A DNA stretch of 64,000 bases from assembly GCA_020064725.1 (NCBI GenBank), contig JAGTWJ010000002.1, positions 2,046,001 through 2,110,000 of the forward strand, in the 5' to 3' direction. This document shows, one piece after another, positions 12,765 through 22,349 of the stretch. The DNA is from Drechslerella dactyloides. Its lineage: Eukaryota > Ascomycota > Orbiliomycetes > Orbiliales > Orbiliaceae. The position numbers and the translations under genes are program-made. Each line of letters begins with the position of its first letter. The first letter of the stretch is position 1. A model generated the notes under the pieces. The model was given only the letters and a program-made list of their open reading frames with translations. It ran no database searches and was not told the origin of the DNA.

Positions 12765-12780
12765 CAATTGACGTCAATTG
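12765..12780. promoter_or_regulatory. 16-bp perfect palindrome containing a CRE (TGACGTCA)
   Basis: CAATTGACGTCAATTG equals its own reverse complement over 16 bp and contains the canonical ATF/CREB bZIP site. It lies about 165 nt upstream of the dsRNA-binding gene ATG, a plausible promoter position. The site is seen directly; the regulator (for example an AtfA-type stress bZIP) is inferred. Confidence 0.5.
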
Positions 12781-12945
12781 ATCCTCGAGTCGACAATTCC
12801 TCCTTGTGCGCAGTCTTTTGGTGTCCTTCCCAACGACCCATCCGCCTGGCCACCCACCCGTCCAATCCGTCCGTCCGTCCGCCCAACCGAAAGCCTTATA
12901 TCCCTCGACCAGCTGTGTGGCTGCTGCTTCCTTGTGACCCGGACC

Positions 12946-13621
12946 ATGTCGTCGCCCGACTCGAGCCCGCCGATGCGTTGGCAGAAGACCCTCGAAGGCA
13001 AGTGGGATTTTTTTATACTACGTTTTTTCCTGCGAATGCTTTGCAACCGGGAGGGGCAATGCGAGATGTATAAAAGAGAGATTAAATCAACCCCCCTTGG
13101 ACGAAGGAAGGAATGCCAATTAAATCCGTGTGTTTGCTATAAGAGCACGAGCAAGGGAGAAAGAAGGGAAGGAAATGAAACTAGCCGTGCATCTCTTCGC
13201 GGTCGTCTTAAACCAAACCCATGCGAAATCCAACTGCATTTTTCCCTTTCCTCTTCAAATATATACGGCCACCGCCGAGAAGAGAAGAAAAAAAAAAATA
13301 GCCCAATGCCCTATCTACTCCTAACCACTTCCATCCAAGTGCATGCTCCGTCTCCACATGACCAAGAAAGACAAGCCTCCATATTGACTAACGCTTTGCC
13401 ATCATTCAGACTACTGCCAGGCGAACATGCTACGACCGCCGGTCTGGAAGATCATGAGCGACCGCCGTGGGGGCCGGACTGCATGGAGCGCGACGGTCGA
13501 CATCGGCGGCAATACCATCCAAGCGCGGTACTGGTACGATGGCAACTACCTTGCCAACGCGAAGGAGGATGCCGCCGAAGTCGCCCTCGAACATATGATC
13601 AACAAGACCGTGAAGCGTTGA
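12946..13621 (+). CDS. stand-alone double-stranded RNA-binding motif protein, 87 aa
   Basis: Exons 12946-12997 and 13410-13621 encode 87 residues. Almost the whole protein is one dsRNA-binding-motif-like fold: helix 1 with TLEDYCQAN, then PPVWKIMSDRRGG, the strands WSATVDIGGNTIQARYW, and a C-terminal helix with AKEDAAEVALEHMINK. The A-x-x-x-A pattern in the last helix and its lysine fit dsRBM helix 2. No catalytic domain is attached, so it may act as an RNA-binding cofactor or competitor; that is inference. The 412-nt intron has a GC donor (AG/GCAAGT) and an ATTCAG acceptor with a GACTAAC branch. Reading phase and motif continuity need this junction. A tight two-exon model with no other ATG in frame makes the start convincing. 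The family-level call is good; the role is unknown. Confidence 0.78.
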
Positions 13622-14604
13622 CGAACGTACACTTCCCAGCATGCATGATGTAGAGCATCAGGTGCGGTGGTTATACCGTTAACGCTGGCGACGATATCGA
13701 TATCGAGATCCGGAATATACTACCGACGGCTAGAGAGGGACCTCGCTTCTGAGGAGAAGGGAGGAGAAGGGAGAGCTGGTACCATGATGATGGTGGTGGC
13801 GGTGATGGTGGTGGCGATCATATATAGTCTGGGACTGTCGTTTTCCTTTCGATTCTCCTTCTTAATACTTTGCGTTACATTGCATTGGCATCCTTGAGCA
13901 AGCTAGCCTGCCTACCTGCTCGTTTCGCTGTTGAGTTTCTTCATGTCTGGACGACTTGATTTATATCGCTTGGTGCTCTTAGCAAGTCCTGTATCAGCTG
14001 CTCCTATCTCCGCATTCGTTAGTTTTTGCTTGCTGCGTTTTTATCGTTTCTTCGCGACTAAAAAAAAGAACGCTCTAAAGGTGGGATATTTTCGTTTTCA
14101 TTTTTGTTTTGGCCTTCGTCTTCCTTACAGCTTGTATTGGGCACCTTTTCTGCCCCATGATCATGATGATGACCCCTTACATCCCTTTACTTTTCCTCCC
14201 CCTTCTCGTATTTCCCCATTCTTAAACTTTCTCTTCATTCCTTGCGCGAATTCTCTCGCAATGGCGTTTGGTTGGACGGATGGATCGATTCTGCACTGCG
14301 ATGTACAGTACGGGAGTACTTTTTTCCGGAAGTTGGGGTATGCAGACCAAGCCGGGACGGCTCTTCATTCATTAATTTTCTATCTTACTGTTTTCGTCTT
14401 CTGTCACCGATAAAATTATCATCATCTGTTATCTTGTTGGTCTGCAGGGTAAAAAGTATACATGCGTGGCAGACCGCTGTTGGGTGTAATTTATAACTTC
14501 TGCACATGCCATGTTATTTATACATCTCCCCTCAATAAATCAATCATATCAGACTATACATAGACGGATAGGGTGGGTGAGATAGGATAAGATACAATGT
14601 CATG
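13622..14604. other. convergent 3' intergenic region
   Basis: Between the dsRNA-binding gene (plus) and the F-box gene (minus), which converge here. T-rich runs, AATAAA-like words near 14535 and stop-rich frames fit two 3' untranslated regions. A 160-codon frame at 13931-14413 has no family resemblance and is treated as chance. Confidence 0.65.
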
Positions 14605-16764
14605 TCACCCGTCTAGCCGTCGGAGAAGCCTGATGTCTGAATGGTGCTGCTCGAGGGCATCTCGCATCACCCTGATATAGCGTTCTTCATCCGGGTGCTC
14701 GTCCGCAGACGTGTCGGCCGCGGCTGTTGCGTCGCCGACGCCGTATGCGCTGTCTGTGCGTGTAGCGGTGTTGAAGGTCAGCACACCGACTTCCTCCCCG
14801 ATTTGTAACAGCAAATCGGCATTGTCGACCGAGGGCCGCAGGTCGGAGCTCGGGAGCACAAGCGGAAGTATCTTCTTCACGCACCCTCCACCAGTGCGGA
14901 CCCCGTCAGCAGTGCTGCTGGCGCTAGCGGTGTTTAAATGGGTGGGGCCAATCCAATCGCGTATATGCCGTACGCCGTCCCGCTCCATAAACCGGATTCT
15001 CCCTTCGCTATCGCCCGTGACGATCTTGAGGCCCTGGTTGGCCACGGAGAAGATCTTCCCTCGTGATGCGGATTGTCGGTTTCTCGTCGCCATTGACGAC
15101 GCCTTGGAGTACATCTGTTGGGTCGATAGAGGCCGCTTACCCTCATCGCCCGGTTGCAATGACTGGTGCACGTTTCCGTCCCGAAGATCGGCCGAGGGTA
15201 GAGGGTACATTTCGAGTGTGCCTCTCCCATCGTATTCCCCACATGCAATCAATGTGTACTTGGACGGTACGGGTGCCTGTGGTGCAGACGGATTGGCGGA
15301 AATAATAGCGAGGTCACTCAAGCGGGCTTTGGTTCCGGAGTGGATGGTACCAGCGAGCCTGGGCCACTGTCGCCGGTCGTAAGCCATGACACTAGGAAAC
15401 CTGCCGGCCACGTAGGTCTCATTGCCACCAGCCTGGTCGATGGGCGAATGGAGGATGCTTAGAGGTGAAGGCTGCAGAAATGCAGTCGGCGGGGCGTTGA
15501 GCAGGTAGTCTCGCGAGCTCCGCTCATCATTTTCTGGACTTAAAATCGTTGGGGAATCCAATATACGGATAGGCGCGGAGGTTGAGCTGTCAACTTTCTC
15601 TCCGTCCGTGACGCTTCCAGCGGTGGAGGTCGGTGAAGCTGCCGCAACGTAGTGCGAGGGACTGCGTGAATCCAGCAGATGAAGCGTCAGAGTTGTCCCC
15701 ACTGCCATCACTGGCAGAACGGTGGAAAGACAGGTGACGGAGAACGGGAAACGGTGGGTTCGTATTCTCTGCATGGTCACCAGGTCCTGCGAGCACATGC
15801 ATGCATTTAGCCAAATGTTCCTATAGGTCCTCGAAATGGGCGAATGAAAGCAAATGCTTATCAACATACCACTTCCGTCAAGACGCTGCCTGCTCCGAAC
15901 CAGGCACGGCTGCCGTGCGCCGTAGCCGCATTGACAAAGAGCCCACGTTCGTAATTGATAAGTCCGATGCCAGTGTTAGAGTCAACGGCAAGTCGGCCGG
16001 ATTTTGAATCAAGTGTTTTGCGCGCGAGAAGGTCGGATTTAGATTTCCCAAGAACTCTGCCCATATTTCTGTCGGAGAGCGAGAAGAGGCAAATGCTACC
16101 ATCTTCCAGCGCCGACGCTGCGAATATTTCGTCCGTACCACCCCCTTCACGTCCTGTGAGAGCAACGTCCACGATTTCCAGGCCATCCGGTGCGCGGAAT
16201 TTAATGAAAGACCCTTCGGAGAGTTTTGCATTGCGGTACTGGAACTCTCTGTACCAATCTATGGCGGTCTCCTCGATATCGGACACGTAAGGGTGGCCAT
16301 GAAGCCCTCGCCGGTCTCTAACCGTCGTTTTCTCGGCTTGCGGAGACCGTAGTGTCAGGCTTGGGATCTGCGAAGCCGATGAACCCCCGGAGCCAGGGTC
16401 ATGAATTCGGGTTCGGGAGACCGAGACGTTGGGCAGACAATACTGTTGCCATATTAGTCCGTCGAACCGGGAGACGGAGCGAATCCGAGAGCTGACTCGA
16501 TGGAGGGAAATGAGCGACGGGACATCCAGAACTACGGAGACGGCGGATTAGAAGGAGTCTTTGCTGGAGGCGTACACTGGCCAATGTACGCGTGTAATTA
16601 ATTTGAAGGTACCGATATATATCAGCATATATCTCTAGCGAGGCGCAATATGCGATGTTCCCAAGAAAAGTTCACCTCTTCTTCCTGCGGAACTTACAGG
16701 CCAAGATGTGTGAAAGAAGCTCGTCGGGGAGGCTTTCAAGAGGAGAGAGGCCGTCGGACGCCAT
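14605..16764 (-). CDS. F-box protein with a propeller-like C-terminal half
   Basis: A probable substrate receptor of an SCF ubiquitin ligase. Exons are complement of 16698-16764, 15870-16531 and 14605-15786, 636 residues. The F-box lies at about residues 9-50 and is split by the first intron: LESLPDELLSHILA joins FLDVPSLISLHRVS, which makes the 166-nt intron (GTAAGT donor, CCGTAG acceptor) convincing. Next comes IWQQYC and a 70-residue linker, then repeated beta-strand segments such as IFAASALEDGSICLFSL, YTLIACGEYDGRGTLEMY and LKIVTGDSEGRIRFMERDG. These look like degenerate WD40 blades. The substrate is unknown. It is divergent from the WSC gene and convergent with the dsRNA-binding gene. The gene model is strong; the fold call for the C-terminal part is moderate. 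Confidence 0.85.
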
Positions 16765-17915
16765 GTTGTGGGAACGGATCCGTCCTGGGTGAACAATCCA
16801 CGACAATCGGCGGCGTTATCTGGGCTGATTGCGATACCAGATCGCGAGCCTCACGGATAGAGGCTTCCCGATTATAAATGCGAGCTGTAGCTTGCCCTCG
16901 TGTCGAGTGTTTGGTCCCACATGCATGCCAGCGGGCTGCATTCCGTCTGCATCTGATAACACCAGCAGCATTAGTAATCCGTCAGTCAACGTCCACCAAT
17001 CAAACATTCTCAGTCCAGACCTTGATCCATCCACCCACGTTCGCGTTCGCACGAACTCTAATGTGCATTCGAACGAAGGTTGCTTCCTGCTGGCGAAGTC
17101 GCGATGCCGTTGCGTTCCGGACAAATACTGGGCTATCTTAAAACTGTCCGTTAGCAATTGGTTGCTCCGATTTGCATTCGCGATATCGATATCGAAATGC
17201 CCATTTACAATGACTAGGACGTTTCGATTATCGCGTCTTCCGAGCCCCAGTCTGCCACTTGCCGCTGGCTGTTCGTTAGTGCTGCAGGTGCATATGCGGC
17301 TGAATCGAATGGCTGGCGCTTCTCAACTGAATCATCAAGTTGACTTGCACCTGCAGCCGGCACGGACGGCAGGCCGGCAGGCACGAACCTGCACTTGAGG
17401 CGGTGCTAGCTGGTCGCTGGCTGATGTGTCCGATTATTTATTCGCGCGAGCTTCCTGTCTGTTCAGGGCGAATTGACTCGTGCATCCTTCCATCGATTCG
17501 TACCGCGATCGCTCCCAATTCCTTCCATAGAGGGTCTGCGGTTAATTGCAATTTCGCATATCAGTACGAAGTAACATTAACATAGAACACGGTAGGCTCG
17601 CGGACGCAACCCTCCGGTTAGAAGAATCCAGCGTGTTTCCAGTCCGTTGGAATTGCATAGCGCGCGCCCAACGACCGCCAATTTCAATTTTACGCCGGTT
17701 GTTTTCTACCCGAGTGAGCAGCTCCCCAGTCTGAAACTTCTGACTCCTTGGCCTGGGCGATTGCGAACAAGCTCTCAGCTTGCATTTCTCGATTTCCCAG
17801 GACCTGTCATCTCTCAAACTTCTGTGTAAACATTTTGCTCCGAGGCTGCGCACGAATCTACCCAGTTCCCCGACCCGTCGAAAGTCTATCGAGATTGCAA
17901 TTGCCCGTCGCAATC
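16765..17915. other. divergent promoter region between the F-box and WSC genes
   Basis: 1.15 kb without a supportable gene. Short open frames on both strands lack codon bias and splice-consistent partners. It probably holds both promoters. Confidence 0.6.
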
Positions 17916-18823
17916 ATGCTGGTCGCCGTCCGTTCGATCATCTTTTCCCTGGTTCTGCTGCATTTTGCAGTTGCACAGTCGACCTCTAGCGCGATGTAAA
18001 GCCGAAGCCCTGCCCCTTCGTGAGATTTCATTTCCGACACGCTCTGCCTCGCAAAAGTCGCGATCATATCTAACCATTGAGCCTATCAATCTCACAAAAA
18101 GATCATCGGCTGTCCCGTCGAAACCCACGCTGGGTATTGATCCTGGCTCGAGCGACTACCAGTATCAGGGCTGTTACAATGAGACCCTCGACATCACGAA
18201 CGAACGCGCCATATACGGCGGTAACGTGACCAGGTCGCAGACCATGACGGTGGACAAGTGCCTGGCCATCTGTAAGGAAGGTAACTTCAAAGTGAGTCTA
18301 CACAATCCTTTGGACCCTCCTGACTCTTCGGCTGGTCGGCAGCCCCGCCGCGCCAGCAGGGATATACTGGAAAATGTGCTGACAGTCTTCGTCGTCGCAG
18401 TATGCGGGGCTGGAATACACCAAGTAGGTAGCATTGATTGAAGATCCCCCTTTCACGGGCTCGGTGCAGGGCCAATCGGCTTCTTATGCTAATCACCATA
18501 TCCTGCGACTATCCGTAGCGAATGCTGGTGTGGTCCTTATCTGAGCGAGCTGAGCGAGAAGGTAGACGATAGCTACTGCAACCTCGGGTGCATAAGCAAT
18601 AATTCTGAGGCGTGTGGGGGTTCTCTAAAGTGAGTTTCCAATCAGTCTCTTTGACGCCTCGCAGGAATGCGCATAGCCTGTTCGCTGACCACGGAACCCG
18701 GTTTGTAGAGTTTCTGTGTACAACTTGACCGGTGTTTCGGCGCCTTGTTTCCACGGCGGCGCGAACATTGTCATTGTAGCTTTGTTCGCCTCTGTGGTCT
18801 CACTGTTTATCCTTGTCCTGTAG
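17916..18823 (+). CDS. small secreted WSC-domain protein with a GPI-anchor-like tail, 172 aa
   Basis: Five exons (17916-17995, 18102-18291, 18401-18423, 18519-18629, 18709-18823) encode 172 residues. Residues 1-21 form a signal peptide (MLVAVRSIIFSLVLLHFAVA). A single WSC carbohydrate-binding domain follows, with YQYQGCYNET, MTVDKCLAIC, ECWCGPYLS, YCNLGC and ACGG, giving the usual eight cysteines. The protein ends in VYNLTG, a short Gly/Ala segment and a hydrophobic stretch that runs to the stop codon, which suits GPI attachment better than a true transmembrane helix. It would sit at the plasma membrane or wall and bind glucan or cellulose. The 23-nt third exon is needed for the WSC motif to read through, and all junctions keep phase. 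WSC proteins are stress sensors or wall lectins; this one lacks a Ser/Thr-rich stalk and cytoplasmic tail, so it is not a classical Wsc1 sensor. Confidence 0.8.
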
Positions 18824-19201
18824 ATATACACATACCGAGAATACGCTATGTCGAGCAATGTCCTGCACCTCCATCGACGAAGACGGCCTAGTTTGGTGCC
18901 ATCGATTGATCAGGGGTCGCGGCCGATTCGCCTAGCTGGGTGGGGGCCGCTAATGATGTTTGTTTCTGTGTTCAAAATTTGCGTGTTGCTGCTTTGTTAG
19001 AGCCGAGTTATCAAAGTCAGTCTTATCAGTTTTTACCTTCGCACATTCAACCTCGTCCAACCGCATAGCATCAAGTCGCGCCAGCGTTCGCCTGCTGTAT
19101 CTCGCAAACAGGAAAGACGGACAAGATAGAAGGCAATTGGCCAAATATCGGCGCCTGAGCCAACCCCGCCGCGTTTCTGCCGACACGGTCGCCCCGCTTC
19201 G
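18824..19201. other. intergenic: 3' end of WSC gene and promoter of the next gene
   Basis: 378 nt between two plus-strand genes. Nothing beyond ordinary flanking sequence is seen. A minus-strand open frame at 18950-19228 shows no motif. Confidence 0.6.
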
Positions 19202-20875
19202 ATGGCATCGAGGGCTGTCCTCCATCATGCGGCTATCAAAATCAGCCCGCCACCTCGCACTCTGCGAGAGAGCCGAGAGATATATCGTGCGCTGAAGAAA
19301 TTCGGCGAGATAGATCTATATCGAAATAGCCGTGTAGGTGAGAGCTCTGATATTTGATGCTCCATGCCTTCTACGTTCCTAACTTCTGACCGTTGGTGGT
19401 GCGATCTCTAGCATGAGACATCTACCGTGGAACCAAAGGAGGATGCCATGATTTTATTCCGTGACCAAACCGCCCTGGAAAGCGCATGCGCTGCATCGCC
19501 ACTAAGCGTCACGATGCCGCCGCCGCAGGCCTCTCCGATACCGTCTATGGGCGATATTAAACAAACGGAATCGCCTAGTGGCCCGCCCCCTGTGAATCAT
19601 TTCACGGTGGAGCTTTTTCAACGCGAATACAAACATGAGCTAAGGATTATCGACCAACTTGTCGCTCACATGTCACCACTATATCCCGTCAATCAAGAAG
19701 GTCCTCCAGGTGTCTCCATCAACTTCACCGCCAGTCCGGATATGGAGAAGGTTCCTCAGCTCAATGACTATAATCTTAATCTAGTGCGAGCTACTGCTGG
19801 CGCATGGAAAGACTGGCGGTCAGAAATAAAGAAGGCAGGCATTCCGGGTTGGGAATCTATCAAGGCTGTCGCTCCTGAACCTACACCCGCCTCGCAAGAC
19901 AGCGCGCCAGCTCAAGCTCGCGGGGCACCCTTCAACTGGGGCCGCCCGTCAGAGCCTCAGGAAGTCAAAAAACCGGCTCCAAGCAAGCCCTCCTCGGAGA
20001 AAGTCAGCGCCATTTCGAATCCATCGCCACTTCCACCCGATCCGACAATACAAGGTTTAAGCTGGATGAACCGCCGGAACACTCGTGCCACACCGAGTGA
20101 CCGTACCAGTCATATGCAAGAAACACCTACTCCAACAATTTCTTCAGAGCTGAAGACAGATGACATACAAGCACCTGTAACAAGTGATCCGGAACCTGCA
20201 AGCCCGATACCAGATTCAACTCCTGAAATACAGGCCGCTGCCTCCGATTCCAGCATACTAACCTCAGACCCTCCGTCACGTCCTGTAGAATCTGAGTCCA
20301 ATGCTGTCTTCCAGGAGAGAACTGTGGATGATCAGAAGGATCTTGGATCGCAACCCATAGCGCCTTTGGAGGGTCCGCAGGCGCAAGCCACACCGGAAGA
20401 GAGTGAAATCGCAGCAACTCCGTCGAAAGATGACACTACAATGGAAGCCAGGCCCGTTAGCGCGCAGAATGATCCTCCAGCTGTTGAAGCAATCAGCGGT
20501 TCCGTGCCTGAACCTGTCAACACTTTGGAAAACAATCAGCAATCCACTCAGACCGTAGGAGCCAGCCCAGAGCTTGGTACAGACGGTGTCAACCCACGAG
20601 AGCCCGCAACAGGAATCTCCTCCCAAACCAAAGTCGATGACGCCAACACTGTTAGCCAGGGGCCAGCACTCTCAAGCGGAGAGATATCCGAAGATACTGG
20701 ATCCATGAAAGTGGAGATAAATGCCGAAGGGGCCAGCAACCCTGAGGTTGACAATAAGCCTGCCTCCGAAGCCCCCCCAGCTGAGCAGACAAGCGAAGCA
20801 CAAGCCGAGAGCCGGACAGCGGAGACTACCCCGGCAGAAGCTCCCTCTAAAAAGCCTTGGTGGAAGATTTTCTAA
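19202..20875 (+). CDS. uncharacterised protein with RRM-like N terminus and long disordered tail, 531 aa
   Basis: Exons 19202-19333 and 19412-20875. The 78-nt intron (GTAGGT donor, CCTAAC branch, CTCTAG acceptor) joins ISPPPRTLRESREIYRALKK and FGEIDLYRN to MILFRDQTALESACAASPL. Together these read as a degenerate RRM-type fold: first strand, helix, a gap and then a strand-helix pair ending in ASPL. Residues about 100-180 hold a second ordered patch (FTVELFQREYKHELRIIDQL and AGAWKDWRSEIKKAGIPGWE). From about 190 to the end the protein is low-complexity, rich in Pro, Ser, Thr, Glu and Ala, ending in KKPWWKIF. Similar proteins in other ascomycetes are, to my knowledge, uncharacterised. The N terminus is not a clear signal peptide but could be a weak mitochondrial presequence. 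Gene model good; function unknown. Confidence 0.72.
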
Positions 20876-21944
20876 TCAACCGCTTGGCGACAATGGGACT
20901 GACAAGGCGGGTAATTTGCAACTGCTTTGTCAGTCATTTCAAATCCACATGCTGGGATAGGACGCACGAGGTCGTCTAGGGTCCAGTGTTGTTGCTGCTG
21001 CCAGCCATTCATCTGGAAGACATCTCATTAACAAGTATTCCCTGGATGCATGCGAACGCCTGCAATACTATATGACGCGTCGGGAGCATGTCACATGTCC
21101 CTTCGATGTATATTTCCGACACCAACGTGTACGTCATGTACATTCCCTGTACATACATGCTATCTATTTTGTGTAAATACTTCTTACTACTTGCTGGTCT
21201 GTGCATACATATTTCGCAATCAGAAGTATGGTACTTCTAATCATAAATTATATCCTACCTGGCAATCAGCCGGCACCGTGCTAGCCGGGGGGATATGCGG
21301 GGAAGCCGCTTCTACATAGCAAATAGCTTGCGCTCGTTATTAGCTGACCCTTGGATGCAAAGAAGCAAGTGCCCCCCGGAATTTCGGAATCGGTGCGCTG
21401 GGCAGCCGCCCGGGCTTGAAACCGTCCCCACTCGCATGAAACGGCGCCGCTGAAGCTTGCGATCAACATCTTGGGAAAACGTGCTCGAACGCTGACCTGC
21501 ATATGCGTAGAGCCAATGTTGCAGGGGCTACTGAGGACATAGCGCCGGACGCAAGACTCCGGCCGCTGGGCGGTGGAACGTCGGCCCGTTCGACGACACA
21601 CGCAACACAAGCTCGACGCTGCCCGCCACCCGCTACTCACAGCCCCATTCGCACAATGATTCTGCGGTTTGCGACATTGAGATACCATTGCCACGCATTC
21701 TATACGGAGTCCATTTATTATTATTATACTGCTCGAACCGAGAAGGCTAGGACCGAGAGCCACCGACAGATGGGACGGAGCAACCCGGCGCTCTCGTTCA
21801 ATGACATCCCAGCGCGATGGTCAGGCACCTTATCCAGATCTGACAGCATCTGCATTCGGATGACAAAACCGCGGGTCGTGATTGATTGGAATCATTTAAC
21901 CACCTTGTCCGCGGACATGAGCCAAGAGGCATGGGAGCCAGAAT

Positions 21945-21979
21945 CTGGGGCTCGAGGCTAAGCTTTCAGGTCGGCTAAA
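21945..21979 (+). promoter_or_regulatory. CreA-like site (CTGGGG) and XlnR-like site (GGCTAAA)
   Basis: CTGGGG at 21945-21950 fits the carbon-repressor consensus SYGGRG. GGCTAAA at 21973-21979 is the full XlnR/Xyr1 motif. They are 22 nt apart and about 370-400 nt upstream of the CDH start codon. The motifs are seen; induction by cellulose or xylan breakdown products and glucose repression are inferred. Confidence 0.5.
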
Positions 21980-22151
21980 GTCAGCAACCCGCCCTCCAAT
22001 CCTTCAGATGCTATGCAATTGAGCACGAGATCCTGTCTGGTTTGGCAAGCCGGGATCCCGAAATGAATAATGGCAAGGACAGGTGGACATGCACAACCAG
22101 GAGAAGACACGATAGGGAAGGTCGAAGTGACACCGATCGCCGATGCTTGGG

Positions 22152-22159
22152 TATATAAA
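22152..22159 (+). promoter_or_regulatory. TATA box of the CDH gene
   Basis: TATATAAA, about 190 nt upstream of the ATG. It would leave a leader of about 160 nt, typical of strongly induced secreted-enzyme genes. Confidence 0.6.
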
Positions 22160-22349
22160 TGCAGAGACTTCGCCAGCAGGCGCCCCTACCTTTCAATCGC
22201 CTTGACGGAGCTGGCCTTGTGAAGGACTCTGTGAGCATTGTGGCCGAACTGTTTTTTCCCACGTATAAGGCAAGACTGAAAGAGTCCGTACATTTGGCGG
22301 TTGCAGCGAACCATCTCTTCTTTGTAGTGTCACTGCCTTTGCGGACAGG

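Larger units (their letters stand above)
9070..12945. other. 3.9-kb non-coding interval with simple repeats
   Basis: The longest gene-free stretch between housekeeping genes. The first about 150 nt look like the T-rich 3' end of hul5. The rest has tandem short repeats (listed separately), many CAT/GCAT words, and pyrimidine-rich tracts near 12500-12560 and 12840-12890 that look like the promoter and leader of the downstream dsRNA-binding gene. The open frames here, including a His-rich one at 11676-12131, are made by repeat tracts. I find no tRNA or 5S rRNA pattern. A non-coding RNA or very long regulated promoter is possible but not shown. Confidence 0.55.
20876..22349. other. upstream region of cellobiose dehydrogenase
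   Basis: 1.47 kb with no supportable gene. It contains an XlnR-like site, a CreA-like site and a TATA box described separately. A 152-codon open frame at 21503-21961 has no motif or codon bias. Confidence 0.6.

Noticed and set aside
13931..14413. 160-codon plus-strand frame with a hydrophobic start
   Set aside because: Lies in the convergent 3' region, is T-rich, and shows no motif, codon bias or splice partner.
21503..21961. 152-codon frame upstream of CDH
   Set aside because: No family resemblance; overlaps the CreA-like promoter motif.
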